A stretch of 64,000 nt of DNA, taken from Halomonas sp. A40-4 (lineage in GTDB: Bacteria > Pseudomonadota > Gammaproteobacteria > Pseudomonadales > Halomonadaceae). The DNA lies in contig NZ_CP065230.1 in the NCBI RefSeq assembly GCF_015767635.1, forward strand, positions 3,720,001 to 3,784,000, read 5' to 3'. This document shows positions 27,091 to 36,143 of the stretch, in pieces; within the stretch, counting starts at the first letter, position 1, and every line of letters starts with the position of its first letter. A model generated the notes under the pieces. The model was not told the origin of the DNA, did no database searches, and saw only the letters and a program-made list of their open reading frames with translations. Position numbers and translations under genes: made by a program.

Positions 27091-27576
27091 ATGACACGCA
27101 GCAGCACTCAGGAAACTCACACGATCCTGCGTCATTGGCGGGAAGATGTGCCGGACGACCGCCTGGCCCACCTGGTGCGGGACGCCGGGCGCGTCCTGAC
27201 CAAGAGCCTCCAGACACGACTGGCCGAGCACTCGGTCAGCTTCGGCCACTGGTCGTTCCTGCGCATCCTGTGGGTCAGCGAAGGACTGACGCAGCGAGAA
27301 CTCAGCGAACAGGCCGGGCTGATGGAGCCGACCACCTTCACCGCCCTGAAAGCCATGGAGGCCAACGGCCTGATCGAACGGCGGCATTTGAACGGCAACC
27401 GCAAGAACATCCACATCTACTTGACGCAGAAGGGACGCGACTTGAAGGAGATCCTGGTGCCCCTGGCGGAAGAGGTCAACGACATCGCAGTACAAGGTGT
27501 GGATGACGACGACCTACGGGCAACCCGGCGCACCTTGCTCACGATCATCCGCAACCTGGCCGACGCCAACGAATGA
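27091..27576 (+). CDS. MarR-family regulator of the phthalate genes
   Basis: 161 residues. The winged helix is clear: LTQRELSEQAGLMEPTTFTALKAMEANGLIERR is the DNA-binding segment, and NRKNIHIYLTQKG is the wing. It lies within the plus-strand operon, 38 bp after the dehydrogenase gene. It probably represses both phthalate operons through TTAGATAT-type sites until phthalate or a metabolite binds. The link to those sites is inferred. Confidence 0.85.
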   Translation: MTRSSTQETHTILRHWREDVPDDRLAHLVRDAGRVLTKSLQTRLAEHSVSFGHWSFLRILWVSEGLTQRELSEQAGLMEPTTFTALKAMEANGLIERRHLNGNRKNIHIYLTQKGRDLKEILVPLAEEVNDIAVQGVDDDDLRATRRTLLTIIRNLADANE

Positions 27577-27627
27577 CCGGGCGGGCTGGTTGCCTGATAA
27601 CGACCCCAAGACAGGACAGAACAGGCG

Positions 27628-28383
27628 ATGACTCCCTACGACTCGACACCAACGGCACAAGACAAGCAGGCACTCCTTGACGACCTGGTAGATGCCAACC
27701 ATATCCTTTTCGATGAGGGCGTGCTCGACGCCTTCGGACATATCAGCATCCGCGACCCGGACGATCCAGAACGCTTTCTTCTGGCCCGCAACATGGCGCC
27801 GGGCCTGGTTACCCGCGACGACATACTGACCTTCGAGCTCGATGGTACGCCCGTCGATGCCGATGGGCGGAAGGTGTACCTCGAGCGCTTCATTCATGGC
27901 GAGATCTATCGGCTCCGTCCCGATGTAATGGCAGTGGTACACAGCCACTCCCCTTCGGTGGTGCCCTTCAGTGCCGTCAAGTCGACCCCGTTGCGCCCGA
28001 TGTGCCACATGAGCGGCTTCCTGGGAGACGGAGCACCAATCTTCGAGATCCGCGATGTGGCCGGTACGGCCACAGACCTGCTGATCCGTGATCGCGCCCT
28101 CGGTGCCTCCCTGGCCGACTCCCTGGGGGAGAACAACGTCGTGCTCATGCGCGGTCACGGTGCCACCGTGACCGCGGCCACGCTCAAGCAAGCAGTCTAT
28201 CGGGCCATCTATGTCGAAGTGAATGCGCGTCTGCAGGCCGATGCCCTGCGCCTCGGCCCCGTCGAATACCTCACCGCCGGCGAGGCTAGGTCAGCGATGG
28301 AGACCACCGAAGGCCAGGTGGAGAGGCCCTGGCAGTTATGGAAACAGCGTGCACGTCAGGCGCGCGCCACAAGCACAAGCTGA
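27628..28383 (+). CDS. Class II aldolase/adducin-family protein, putative aromatic-acid decarboxylase
   Basis: 251 residues. It has the metal site of the family: [20 protein letters not shown] (His-x-His) and LMRGHGATV (third His), with a Glu in YLERFIHGE. Members act as sugar-phosphate aldolases or, in aromatic clusters, as decarboxylases. The 3,4-dihydroxyphthalate decarboxylase PhtC of actinobacterial phthalate pathways is one of these. Here it ends the plus operon of a gene set that already has a 4,5-dihydroxyphthalate decarboxylase (36144-37136), so its substrate may differ. A terminator hairpin follows within 10 bp. Confidence 0.8.
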   Translation: MTPYDSTPTAQDKQALLDDLVDANHILFDEGVLDAFGHISIRDPDDPERFLLARNMAPGLVTRDDILTFELDGTPVDADGRKVYLERFIHGEIYRLRPDVMAVVHSHSPSVVPFSAVKSTPLRPMCHMSGFLGDGAPIFEIRDVAGTATDLLIRDRALGASLADSLGENNVVLMRGHGATVTAATLKQAVYRAIYVEVNARLQADALRLGPVEYLTAGEARSAMETTEGQVERPWQLWKQRARQARATSTS

Positions 28384-28389
28384 GATGGC

Positions 28390-28420
28390 GACCGGTGCCC
28401 GTGGCACCGGTCGTTTCTTT
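28390..28420 (+). terminator. Rho-independent terminator of the phthalate plus operon; intron target
   Basis: GACCGGTGCC-CGT-GGCACCGGTC followed by GTTTCTTT. The group II intron begins two bases downstream, which is the preferred insertion place of group IIC introns. Confidence 0.9.
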
Positions 28421-28421
28421 G

Positions 28422-30347
28422 GTGCGCCAGGCATGGCGCATAGCGCCGTGACGGCGCTGTTCCCGAGGGTGGTGCTTCGGGATGACTTGGGGGTGAAAGT
28501 CCCCTGCACACCCGGCAAGGGGAAGTGCTAGCCGAACGGCAAGGGTGTCCACCGCGAGGTGGAATCTGAAGGAAGTCGAAGGCAAAACGCTGGCCTGACG
28601 AACAGGAAGCGGATACGAGGCGGCATGGCGGGGTGAGATGGCCACTATCATCAAAGCCCGATACTTGCACGGAACGCCATGACGTAAATCCGACAGGCAT
28701 AAGCGGGAAGGTCACGCGTCTTACCCTGGGAGGTCTGGGATAGCTGCCCGAAGGGGCTACCGGCGTCGAGAGGCGACGGGATGGCTGCCCAGAAGTCAGC
28801 AGAGGCCATAGTAAGTGCCGGCTCACCACGGCACCAAGGGCCGAACATGAAGGACCGCAAGTAGGCGATGATGTCTCGCGATAGACTCGACAAGGCTGAT
28901 ACCGATCCGAACAGGACGGCCTACCCAGAGGGGCAGGGGAAGAACCCCGAGTCCCGGCCGGTGGGAGCCGAGAGCTGTCCGGCGTCATCATCGTGGACGA
29001 ACGCGGAGTCGAGCTGGCTCATGGAGCAGGTGGTTGCCACCGGCAACATGCAGCGAGCGTACCAGCGGGTGATGCGCAACAAGGGGGCGCCGGGTGCCGA
29101 TGGCATGACGGTGGTTCAACTGGCGGATCATCTGAAGCGTCATTGGCCAGTGCTGCGCGAGCGGCTGCTGGCAGGCGAATACCACCCCGGCCCGATCCGG
29201 GCCGTCGAGATCCCCAAACCCCAGGGTGGAATGCGGCAACTCGGTATTCCCACGGTAGTGGATCGGTTGATCCAGCAGGCCCTGTTGCAGGTGCTGATGC
29301 CGATATTCGACCCGGAGTTCTCTGAGTCGAGTTACGGCTATCGCCCGAAACGCAACGCCCAGCAGGCCGTGTCGGCGATGAAGAGCCACGTCGAGGCAGG
29401 TCACCGTTGGGTGGCTGACCTCGACATGACGGCCTTCTTCGACCGGGTGAACCACGATCTGTTGATGGCTCGTGTGGCACGTCGTGTGCGTGACCGTCGG
29501 GTTCTGCGCCTGATACGCCGCTTCCTGGAAGCGGGAGTGGTCGAGCATGTCCGGGTCGTGAAGAGGCAGCAGGGGACACCACAAGGTGGGCCCCTGAGCC
29601 CCCTGTTGGCCAATATCCTGCTGGACGATGTGGACCGGGAACTGGAACGACGAGGGCACCGCTTCTGCCGCTACGCGGATGATCTGCAGGTGTATGTGGG
29701 CAGCCGCCGAGCGGGGCAGCGGGTCATGGACAGCCTGAGTGATTATCTCGAGAACTCACTCAGGCTGGAGATCAATCGCCGCAAGAGCGCGGTGGATCGC
29801 CCGTGGCGTCGAAGCTTTCTGGGCTATCAGTTGACGTTTCATCGTCAACCTCGTCTGACGTTGGCGCCGACCAGTCTGCGCCGACTGATACAACGTGTTC
29901 AGGCGGTCTTCCGGCGCGGACGAGGAGGCAGCTTTCAGCGAGTCCTCAAGGAACTGGCCCCGGTACTTCGAGGCTGGGCCAGCTACTACCGACGGGTGGA
30001 TGTGAAGAGGCCTCTGGAAACGCTGGATGGTTGGATACGTCGCCGCCTACGTTGCCTGTTGTGGCGGCAATGGAAACGGGTGTATCCGAGGGTACGGCGG
30101 CTGATGAAGCTAGGGCTCCCGAAGGAACGGGCGTGGCGCTCGGCCACCAACGGCAGGGGCCATGGTGGAACGCGGGAGCGTCCCATTTGAATCATGCTCT
30201 CCCCGTGAGCTGGTTCATGGATCAGGGGCTGGTCTCGATACTCGGTACGATACAACGACTCAGATAGCCTTCATGAACCGCCGTGGTACGGAACCGTATG
30301 CCCGGTGGTGTGGGAGGACGGCGGGGGTAACCCCGCCTCCTACCCGA
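28422..30347 (+). mobile_element. Group IIC intron
   Basis: The 5' end GTGCGCCAGGCATGGC fits the group IIC start consensus. The 3' end has a domain V hairpin (30280-30320, around GTACGGAACCGTA) and a domain VI stem, ending at about CCCGAT 30347. An intact reverse transcriptase gene lies in domain IV. Insertion is on the 3' side of an intrinsic terminator, so no gene is split. The 3' boundary is uncertain by a few bases. Confidence 0.88.
28868..30190 (+). CDS. ltrA: Group II intron reverse transcriptase/maturase
   Basis: 440 residues. Reverse transcriptase blocks are complete: [18 protein letters not shown], the first catalytic Asp in [31 protein letters not shown] and the active-site YADD (residues 269-272). 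A maturase X domain with RGWASYYRR follows, and there is no C-terminal HNH endonuclease, as is normal for group IIC. The protein aids splicing and retro-mobility of the intron that encodes it. No frame damage is seen, so the intron may still move. Confidence 0.95.
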   Translation: MMSRDRLDKADTDPNRTAYPEGQGKNPESRPVGAESCPASSSWTNAESSWLMEQVVATGNMQRAYQRVMRNKGAPGADGMTVVQLADHLKRHWPVLRERLLAGEYHPGPIRAVEIPKPQGGMRQLGIPTVVDRLIQQALLQVLMPIFDPEFSESSYGYRPKRNAQQAVSAMKSHVEAGHRWVADLDMTAFFDRVNHDLLMARVARRVRDRRVLRLIRRFLEAGVVEHVRVVKRQQGTPQGGPLSPLLANILLDDVDRELERRGHRFCRYADDLQVYVGSRRAGQRVMDSLSDYLENSLRLEINRRKSAVDRPWRRSFLGYQLTFHRQPRLTLAPTSLRRLIQRVQAVFRRGRGGSFQRVLKELAPVLRGWASYYRRVDVKRPLETLDGWIRRRLRCLLWRQWKRVYPRVRRLMKLGLPKERAWRSATNGRGHGGTRERPI

Positions 30348-30389
30348 TTGCGCCAGACTAACGCTGTTGCCGAGGGTGGTGTCTCGGAG

Positions 30390-30722
30390 TTACTGTGTGG
30401 TGAGAGTTGGGCCTTCAGGCCAGCCAGCTCTACCAGTGGCGGACCAAGGCCCAGCAGCAGCAAGATGTCTCAACCCGAGAGCAGGCCCTGGCTGGAGCTG
30501 CTTGACCTCGCGACGCAGGCGTCGCAGTTCTTCCTGTTCGGTGCTGGTCGGCCCATCGTGACGATGTCCCGCATCACGGTCGGCCTGCTTCACCCAGTTA
30601 TGGATGGTCTGAGCGGTGGGTTCGAACTCCTTGGCTAGCTCTTCCGGGGTTCGGCCGACTCGGACCAGTTCGACGATCTGCTGCCGGAATTCAGCAGGAT
30701 AAGGGGCTCGGAACTTGGGCAT
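30390..30722 (-). pseudogene. IS3-family OrfA transposase remnant
   Basis: From ATG 30722 the first 75 or so residues are a normal IS3 OrfA helix-turn-helix (AEFRQQIVELVRVGRTPEELAKEF) and leucine-zipper start (LRRLRREVKQLQ). After that the sequence is foreign (PGPALGLRHL...), so the rest is deleted. The end TGGTGGACACCCGACC just upstream of the start (about 30741-30762) looks like the IS3 terminal repeat. Confidence 0.75.
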
Positions 30723-30872
30723 AGTGGACTCCCCCTTCTCAAAGGGTCGGGTGTCCACCAAACCGGGTCAACTTCACGCGCTATCACACGGACTTGAAAC
30801 TGTACCGATGAAAGAGCACTGATAAAAATAGAATAATCTGAATTGATGAACTGGAGGTACGCAGGCGACTGC

Positions 30873-30992
30873 ATGGCCGCCGCCCTACAAAATGACCCTG
30901 TTGAGCGCTTCTTTCGCCCCCTGAAGGAGAAGTGGAATTTGCTTTATGGCTTCGAGTATCTGGTAAATCTTGGGTCGTTATTAACTTCTTGA
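30873..30992 (+). pseudogene. C-terminal fragment of an IS3-type transposase (OrfB)
   Basis: A 39-codon frame contains NDPVERFFRPLKEKW, which resembles the segment around the last catalytic Glu of IS3 OrfB proteins. It is cut off on both sides and inactive. Confidence 0.5.
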
Positions 30993-31013
30993 TATGATCC
31001 TATAATGCATGTT

Positions 31014-31781
31014 AAGTGCCTATTCAAAATTAATCGCGCGATCAGTTCCGTAACCACCGAGTAAGCGGTGTACCTCTTCACATAGACGTTCAAACGAGAG
31101 ATAGGCACTCAAAGACAGTCAGGTGTACTTCATCTGCCGCCACAGAATCTCTATCAGATTCAGCTCTGGTGAGTAGGCAGACAGATAGATCAGGTGCGCA
31201 CGTTGCGACATCCACTCCACCCTCTTGCGTCTAAAGGCCTTGGAGCGATGCATGCTGGCATTGTCGAGCACCACAACGGCGAAGAATCCCAACACGTTTA
31301 GCCTTCGGCTGCGGGAGTAGGCAGTGACTTCCCAAGGCTTGCCGATAGGGCTCCACGCATACGGCACCGACGACGAAAACCTGATTCATCAAAGTAATAG
31401 AGCTCGTGCTCGCCTTGGTTCTCTCGCTCGTGAAGCGCGTTCATCAGGCCTTGCGTTTTGCGAAAGTCCGTTTCGTCACGCTGGGTCTTGAGTGAATGAG
31501 ACCATCCAAACCGGACACTTCCCATTGCTTGAACCATCGTGATACGGCATCGCGGCGAACCTGAAGTATCTCACTGATTTAGTTAATCGTATGGCCTTGG
31601 TCACTCAGTAGAATGGCATGCGCCCGACGACGGAGAGCGCGCTTCTCGCCATGGTGATAGGCGGAGGTCAGCGTCTGTTGTTCAGGTTCAGTGAGAGGGG
31701 CAATGAAGCGTTTTTCCATGGCTCTGTCCGTGCCAGAAATCCTGGCATGGATATTACACGAAAACTTTAGATTGGGCACTT
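31014..31781 (-). pseudogene. Broken IS630-family element
   Basis: On the minus strand the transposase can be pieced together from different frames: N-terminus MEKRFIAPLTEPEQQ...SDQGHTIN (from about 31720), a middle part with YYFDESGFRR, and a C-terminus with VVLDNASMHRSKAF and LSAYSPELNLIEILW. At least two frameshifts and stops separate them. The ends TAAGTGCC (31013) and GGGCACTTA (31775-31783) look like the terminal repeats. Confidence 0.8.
31015..31189. repeat. Left arm of a ~175-bp inverted repeat
   Basis: Nearly identical in inverse orientation to 31781-31955. It encodes the C-terminal end of the broken IS630 transposase on the minus strand. Confidence 0.8.
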
Positions 31782-31955
31782 ATCTGTCTGCCTACTCACC
31801 AGGGCTGAATCTGATAGAGATTCTGTGGCGGCAGATGAAGTACACCTGGCTGCCTTTGAGTGCCTATCTCTCGTTTGAACGTCTATGTGAAGAGGTACAC
31901 CGCTTACTCGGTGGTTACGGAACTGATCACGCGATTAATTTTGAATAGGCACTTA
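31781..31955. repeat. Right arm of the inverted repeat: inverted IS630 C-terminal fragment
   Basis: Read on the plus strand it encodes YSPGLNLIEILWRQMKYT to the transposase stop codon, then the terminal repeat. It is an inverted, partial second copy of the IS630 end, with few base differences from 31015-31189. Confidence 0.8.
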
Positions 31956-31959
31956 TATA

Positions 31960-32016
31960 CCGAATGGTACAGACGGAGTGTAAGAGGACGAGGGAAAGCC
32001 CTCCTTCCTACTCGAT
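31960..32016 (+). ncRNA. 3' end remnant of a second group II intron
   Basis: GTGTAAGAGGACGAGGGAAAGCCCTCCTTCCTACTCGAT closely follows the layout of the domain V/VI end of the intact intron (GTGTGGGAGGACG...CTCCTACCCGAT at 30309-30347), with a kept domain VI stem. Everything upstream is replaced by IS630 DNA. It is therefore a relic of a related but not identical intron. Confidence 0.6.
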
Positions 32017-32108
32017 TTCACGCTCCTCGAGCTGGTCGCGCCGACGCTGACGCCGGCCGCCCTCTTACCTCCCCCATGCTTCAACCGTCTCCCAGGGTCG
32101 GCCTGGCA

Positions 32109-32963
32109 CTATTGCCTCAGCGAAAGGCGCATCGAGAGATCGATCGCCGCCACGTCCTTGGTCAAGGTCCCCAATGAAATGAAATCGACCCCGGTGGCAG
32201 CGATATCGCTCAGGGTGGCTTCCGTGACGCCTCCCGAGGCCTCGAGCTTGGCCCGACCAGCGGTCCGCGACACGGCCTCACGCATGTCCTCGAGGCTGAA
32301 ATTATCCAGCATGATCATGTCGGGGAGCCCCTCGAGCGTCTGCCGGAGTTCGTCGAGGGTTTCCACTTCCACTTCGATGGGCTTGCCGGGGGCCAGGCGT
32401 CGCGCCGCCTCGATCGCCGGGGCGATGCCGCCGCAGGCAGCAATGTGATTCTCCTTGATCAGGTAGGCGTCATACAGTCCCATCCGGTGGCTGTGGCAGC
32501 CCCCGCAGGCGACCGCATACTTCTGTGCCAGACGCAGTCCCGGTAGGGTCTTGCGCGTATCCAGCAACTTCACCGCGGTGCCCTCAACCAGGTCGGCATA
32601 GTGGCGACTGCGGGTGGCGGTGCCGGAGAGCATCTGGAGGAAGTTGAGCGCGCTGCGTTCTCCACTGAGCAGCGAGCGGACATTGCCCGTCAGACGGCAG
32701 AGCGTCTGGCCGGGTTCGACTCGGTCACCATCGGCCACGTGCCACTCGATGCGTACCGCCGGATCGAGCTGACGGAAGACCTCACCGACCCAAGCGACGC
32801 CACACAGGGTCGCGTCTTCCTTGGCCGTGATGCGGGCTTCTCCCTGATCGTCCGGCGCGACCAGTTGCGCCGTAATATCACCATTGCCGATGTCTTCCTC
32901 CAGCGCCTCGGTGACATTACGGGTAATCGCCTCGCCGAGTGCTTGGCTATCGATTCGATACAT
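32109..32963 (-). CDS. NadC-like quinolinate phosphoribosyltransferase in the phthalate operon
   Basis: 284 residues from ATG 32963, preceded by AAAGGAG. It has the complete NadC architecture: [27 protein letters not shown], the catalytic-site strand [21 protein letters not shown] with [15 protein letters not shown], and EVEVE...MLDNF. The enzyme makes nicotinate mononucleotide from quinolinate and PRPP for NAD synthesis. Phthalate is a close analogue of quinolinate and binds this enzyme class. The copy here, the last gene on the phthalate minus operon, may keep NAD synthesis going when phthalate accumulates. A direct catabolic role is less likely. A 145-bp gap with a hairpin separates it from the permease gene. 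Confidence 0.85.
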   Translation of the reverse strand: MYRIDSQALGEAITRNVTEALEEDIGNGDITAQLVAPDDQGEARITAKEDATLCGVAWVGEVFRQLDPAVRIEWHVADGDRVEPGQTLCRLTGNVRSLLSGERSALNFLQMLSGTATRSRHYADLVEGTAVKLLDTRKTLPGLRLAQKYAVACGGCHSHRMGLYDAYLIKENHIAACGGIAPAIEAARRLAPGKPIEVEVETLDELRQTLEGLPDMIMLDNFSLEDMREAVSRTAGRAKLEASGGVTEATLSDIAATGVDFISLGTLTKDVAAIDLSMRLSLRQ

Positions 32964-33010
32964 GTACGCTCCTTTGGTCGTCATGATTTGGGTAACATCA
33001 CCAGCGGCAG

Positions 33011-33045
33011 TGGCCCCGGCACCGCTGGAAACGCTGCCGGGGCCA
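33011..33045 (-). terminator. Hairpin between the TAXI permease and nadC-like genes
   Basis: TGGCCCCGGCA and TGCCGGGGCCA form a perfect 11-bp stem with a 13-base loop and no T run. Probably an attenuator or stabilising stem rather than a full stop. Confidence 0.5.
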
Positions 33046-33108
33046 TCCCGTCCTGCTCATCGGCAGGGATGACGCGATCTGTGGGTTAGCGGCCAGCGCA
33101 CGACACCG

Positions 33109-35022
33109 TCATACAGGGGTCTTGTGCCCATGCAGCCGCAGATGTGGGGAGGCAATGATCGCCACGACACCTACCAGCACGGCCGCCACCACGGCCCACC
33201 AACTGGGGGTGATGAAAAGCAGCCCTGCCAAGCCGAAGCCAAGCCTCTGGAGTATGGCCAGGGGCTGACGCCAGTAGCCCTCCACGGCGATACTCAACAG
33301 CAGCACTCCCAATATAGCCGTCACACACGAGACCGCGATCGCCTGCCAACTGCCGACCATCAGCAGCCCCTCGCCGTAGACGAACGCGAACGGCACGATG
33401 AACGCCGTGATGGCCAGCCTGACGGCGCCGACGGCGATCTTCAGCGGGCTGGCATCGGCGATGGCCGAGGCCGCGAACGCCGCCACCGCCACCGGCGGGG
33501 TCATCGCCGAGAGCACCGCGAAGTAGAGGATGAACATGTTGGTCTGCAGGACGCTGAAGTCCATCGACAGCAGCGTGGGCCCCACCAGCACGGCGCCCAG
33601 GATGAAGGCCGACGGCGTCGGCATGCCCATCCCCAGGATGATCGCCAGCACGGCGGAAATGACCAACGCTAGGAAGGCACTGTCCCCGGCCATCAAGTAG
33701 ACGAGGTCGGCAAACTTACCGCCCAGGCCGGTCATGGAGATGCCGCCGATTACCAGACCGGCCGCCGCGCAGGCGGCCACCACCGACACCATGCGTAGGG
33801 TAGTGACGGCCAGGGCATTCCAGATCGCCCGGGGGCCCATACGGGTCGAAGGGTGTACCATCGCGACCATCAGCACCACCGCCGTGGCGATGGCCGCCAC
33901 GAAGGTCGGTGAATAGCCCATCAGCAGCGCGCCCGACAGCGCCACCAGGGGCACGATGAACAGGCCGCCGTTCTTGAGGGTCCCCTTCAACGGGGGGGTT
34001 TCTTCCTTGGACAGGCCACGCAGGCCCAATTTCTGGGAACGCAGGTGCACCTGGGCGTAGACGCAGAGGTAGTACAACAGAGCAGGGACGATGCCGGCGA
34101 TGGCGATCTCACGGTATTCGATGCCGGTGTATTCCGCCATGATAAACGCCGCCGAGCCCATCACCGGCGGCAAGAGGCTGCCCCCAGTGGAGGCCGCCAC
34201 CTCGACGCTGCCGGACAAGGGCTTGCTGTAGCCCAGACGCTGCATGATAGGGATAGTGACGGAGCCCGTCGTGACCACATCGGAGGTCGGACTACCCGAC
34301 ATGGTGCCGTACAGGCCGGAAGAGATCACGGCGATCTTCGCCGGTCCCCCGGTACGACGCCCGGCGAGCGCCGACGATAAATTGTAGAAGAACTCAGCAC
34401 CACCCGCCTTGGACAGGAAGGTCCCGAACATCACGAACAGGAACGCATAGGTCGCGGCGACACGCAGCGGCACGCCGAACAGGCCATCCGAGGTGAACAT
34501 CATGATATCCAGGAAGTGATTATAGCTGACTTCCCGAAACCCGAGCGCTCCCGGCAGGCCATGTCCCCACAGGTTATAGACCACGAACACCATGACCACG
34601 CTGGTCAGGCCGAAGCCCACGGTGCGCCGCGTCGCCTCGATGGTAAGCGCAAGCAACACGCTGGCCGCGAGCAGGTCCGGCGTTTCCAGTGGAAACAGCA
34701 GCGTGATGCGTTCAGCGATCCGCTGACTTTCCAGCAAGAAATACACGCCGACGGCGATGCTGGCCAGCACCAGGCACCAGTCGATCAGGCCTGGCCGGTC
34801 CTTGCGCCCAAGGGGGCCTGGACTAATATTGATGAACAGCAGGGCCAGCATGGCGGACAGGAACACCACCATCATGACGTAGAGATCGACATACACGATC
34901 GTCGTGGTATAGATGACCGCCAGTGCCACCAGAGCAGCGCATCCATGCACTGCCATCCCCAGCTTACCCGTTAACTGTCGCTTGGCGCCGGTCCCCGTAA
35001 AGACCGAAAGAATCTGATTCAT
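33109..35022 (-). CDS. TRAP transporter fused permease (TAXI type)
   Basis: 637 residues from ATG 35022 with an AGGAG site. It fuses the small (4 membrane segments) and large (DctM-like) permeases, as is usual for TAXI-type TRAP systems. Hallmarks are SSGLYGTMSGSPTSDVVTTGSVTIP and STGGSLLPPVMGSAAFIMAEY in the DctM-like part. It works with the TAXI receptor encoded 35 bp upstream. In this operon the likely cargo is phthalate, in place of the MFS permease OphD of other clusters. The substrate is inferred from context. Confidence 0.9.
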   Translation of the reverse strand: MNQILSVFTGTGAKRQLTGKLGMAVHGCAALVALAVIYTTTIVYVDLYVMMVVFLSAMLALLFINISPGPLGRKDRPGLIDWCLVLASIAVGVYFLLESQRIAERITLLFPLETPDLLAASVLLALTIEATRRTVGFGLTSVVMVFVVYNLWGHGLPGALGFREVSYNHFLDIMMFTSDGLFGVPLRVAATYAFLFVMFGTFLSKAGGAEFFYNLSSALAGRRTGGPAKIAVISSGLYGTMSGSPTSDVVTTGSVTIPIMQRLGYSKPLSGSVEVAASTGGSLLPPVMGSAAFIMAEYTGIEYREIAIAGIVPALLYYLCVYAQVHLRSQKLGLRGLSKEETPPLKGTLKNGGLFIVPLVALSGALLMGYSPTFVAAIATAVVLMVAMVHPSTRMGPRAIWNALAVTTLRMVSVVAACAAAGLVIGGISMTGLGGKFADLVYLMAGDSAFLALVISAVLAIILGMGMPTPSAFILGAVLVGPTLLSMDFSVLQTNMFILYFAVLSAMTPPVAVAAFAASAIADASPLKIAVGAVRLAITAFIVPFAFVYGEGLLMVGSWQAIAVSCVTAILGVLLLSIAVEGYWRQPLAILQRLGFGLAGLLFITPSWWAVVAAVLVGVVAIIASPHLRLHGHKTPV

Positions 35023-35057
35023 CGATATCTCCTCGGCATTGATGCCGGCTCACCCAC

Positions 35058-36053
35058 TTAACGAAGGCCCGTTTCTTTCAAGTAGCGTGCGGCCCCGTCG
35101 TGATAGGGAACGACTTCCACGGAAGCCATGATCTCCGGAGTCAGGCTCTGCATGGCTGGATGGACACCGGCCACTTTCTCGTAGTTTTTGTAGATGGCCT
35201 TGGTCAGGTCATAGGCCTGCTGTTCGTCCATATCGCTGCGCACCGCCAAAGCGGCGCTGATCGAGACGGTGGGGACGTCACTGAGGGCCCAATCATAGGC
35301 ACCGCCAGGGATGACGAAGGGCGTGGTGCCCGTGCTCGTCGTAACGGCCTGCACGGTGTCCTCGGACAGCGGCAACAGGGTCAGGTCGACGCTTGCCCCT
35401 GCCTGCATGATCGAGCTCTGACCGACGAACAGGCTGTTGAGGAACATGTCGATGCGGCGGTCCTGGATCAGTCCCGACTGCTCACCGGAGGCCGCGTAGA
35501 TGATGTTACCGCCCCACCGCTTGACCTCGTCGGGACTCGCCCCGATGGTTTCGAGCATGCTTTCGGCCACGCTCGCGGCAATATTGCCGCGTTTGTTAAT
35601 GGCAATGGTGATCGGCGGCTGGATCTCAGCGATGTCTTCGAAGCTGGTGATGTCATACTCCTCGGCAAAGTCTTCGCGCATCACGGCCTGCATCGGCGCC
35701 CAGGTGTACAGGTAGGCAAGGACCCGGATATCGTCGGTCGGCTCGCGGAATGGCGCCTCGCCCTCTCGAGCCCGCTGCAGAACGGCATCCTCGATGATCG
35801 CGAGGCTGGCGTCATCGCGCTGGAGGACGGCCACGTTGGCGAGGCCACCACCGGAGGTCTGGTAGGTGACGGTCGAGCCGGGGAACTCGGCCTTCATGGC
35901 GCTATCCAGGCCAGCACCGAGCAACGACCAGAGTCCACCGGGGGAGGCACCGGCAACGGTCATATTGTAGCTCTGCGCAGCAGCGATGTTCATCGCCAGA
36001 CTGGGAACGACAAGAGCCGCGGTCATCAGGGTTTTCTTGAGTGATATTTTCAT
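35058..36053 (-). CDS. TAXI-family TRAP solute-binding protein
   Basis: 331 residues from ATG 36053, which follows AAGGT; the open frame extends further upstream but without protein character. The signal peptide is residues 1-26 (TLMTAALVVPSLAMNIAAAQS). The mature start YNMTVAGASPGGLWSLLGAGLDSAMK and the segment TSGGGLANVAVLQRDDASLAI are typical of TAXI receptors. It is a periplasmic receptor for the fused permease of the next gene. Presumed ligand: phthalate or a related diacid. Confidence 0.9.
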   Translation of the reverse strand: MKISLKKTLMTAALVVPSLAMNIAAAQSYNMTVAGASPGGLWSLLGAGLDSAMKAEFPGSTVTYQTSGGGLANVAVLQRDDASLAIIEDAVLQRAREGEAPFREPTDDIRVLAYLYTWAPMQAVMREDFAEEYDITSFEDIAEIQPPITIAINKRGNIAASVAESMLETIGASPDEVKRWGGNIIYAASGEQSGLIQDRRIDMFLNSLFVGQSSIMQAGASVDLTLLPLSEDTVQAVTTSTGTTPFVIPGGAYDWALSDVPTVSISAALAVRSDMDEQQAYDLTKAIYKNYEKVAGVHPAMQSLTPEIMASVEVVPYHDGAARYLKETGLR

Positions 36054-36143
36054 TATTGTACCTTGTAGTCTACAGTCGTTATGGATTGTTATAAGGCTGT
36101 TAGTTAGCGTCACTCTACATCGGCTCAGCCATGCCAAGGGTGA

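Noticed and set aside
29019..29659. Long minus-strand frames inside the group II intron
   Set aside because: They are opposite an intact reverse transcriptase gene and have no motif.
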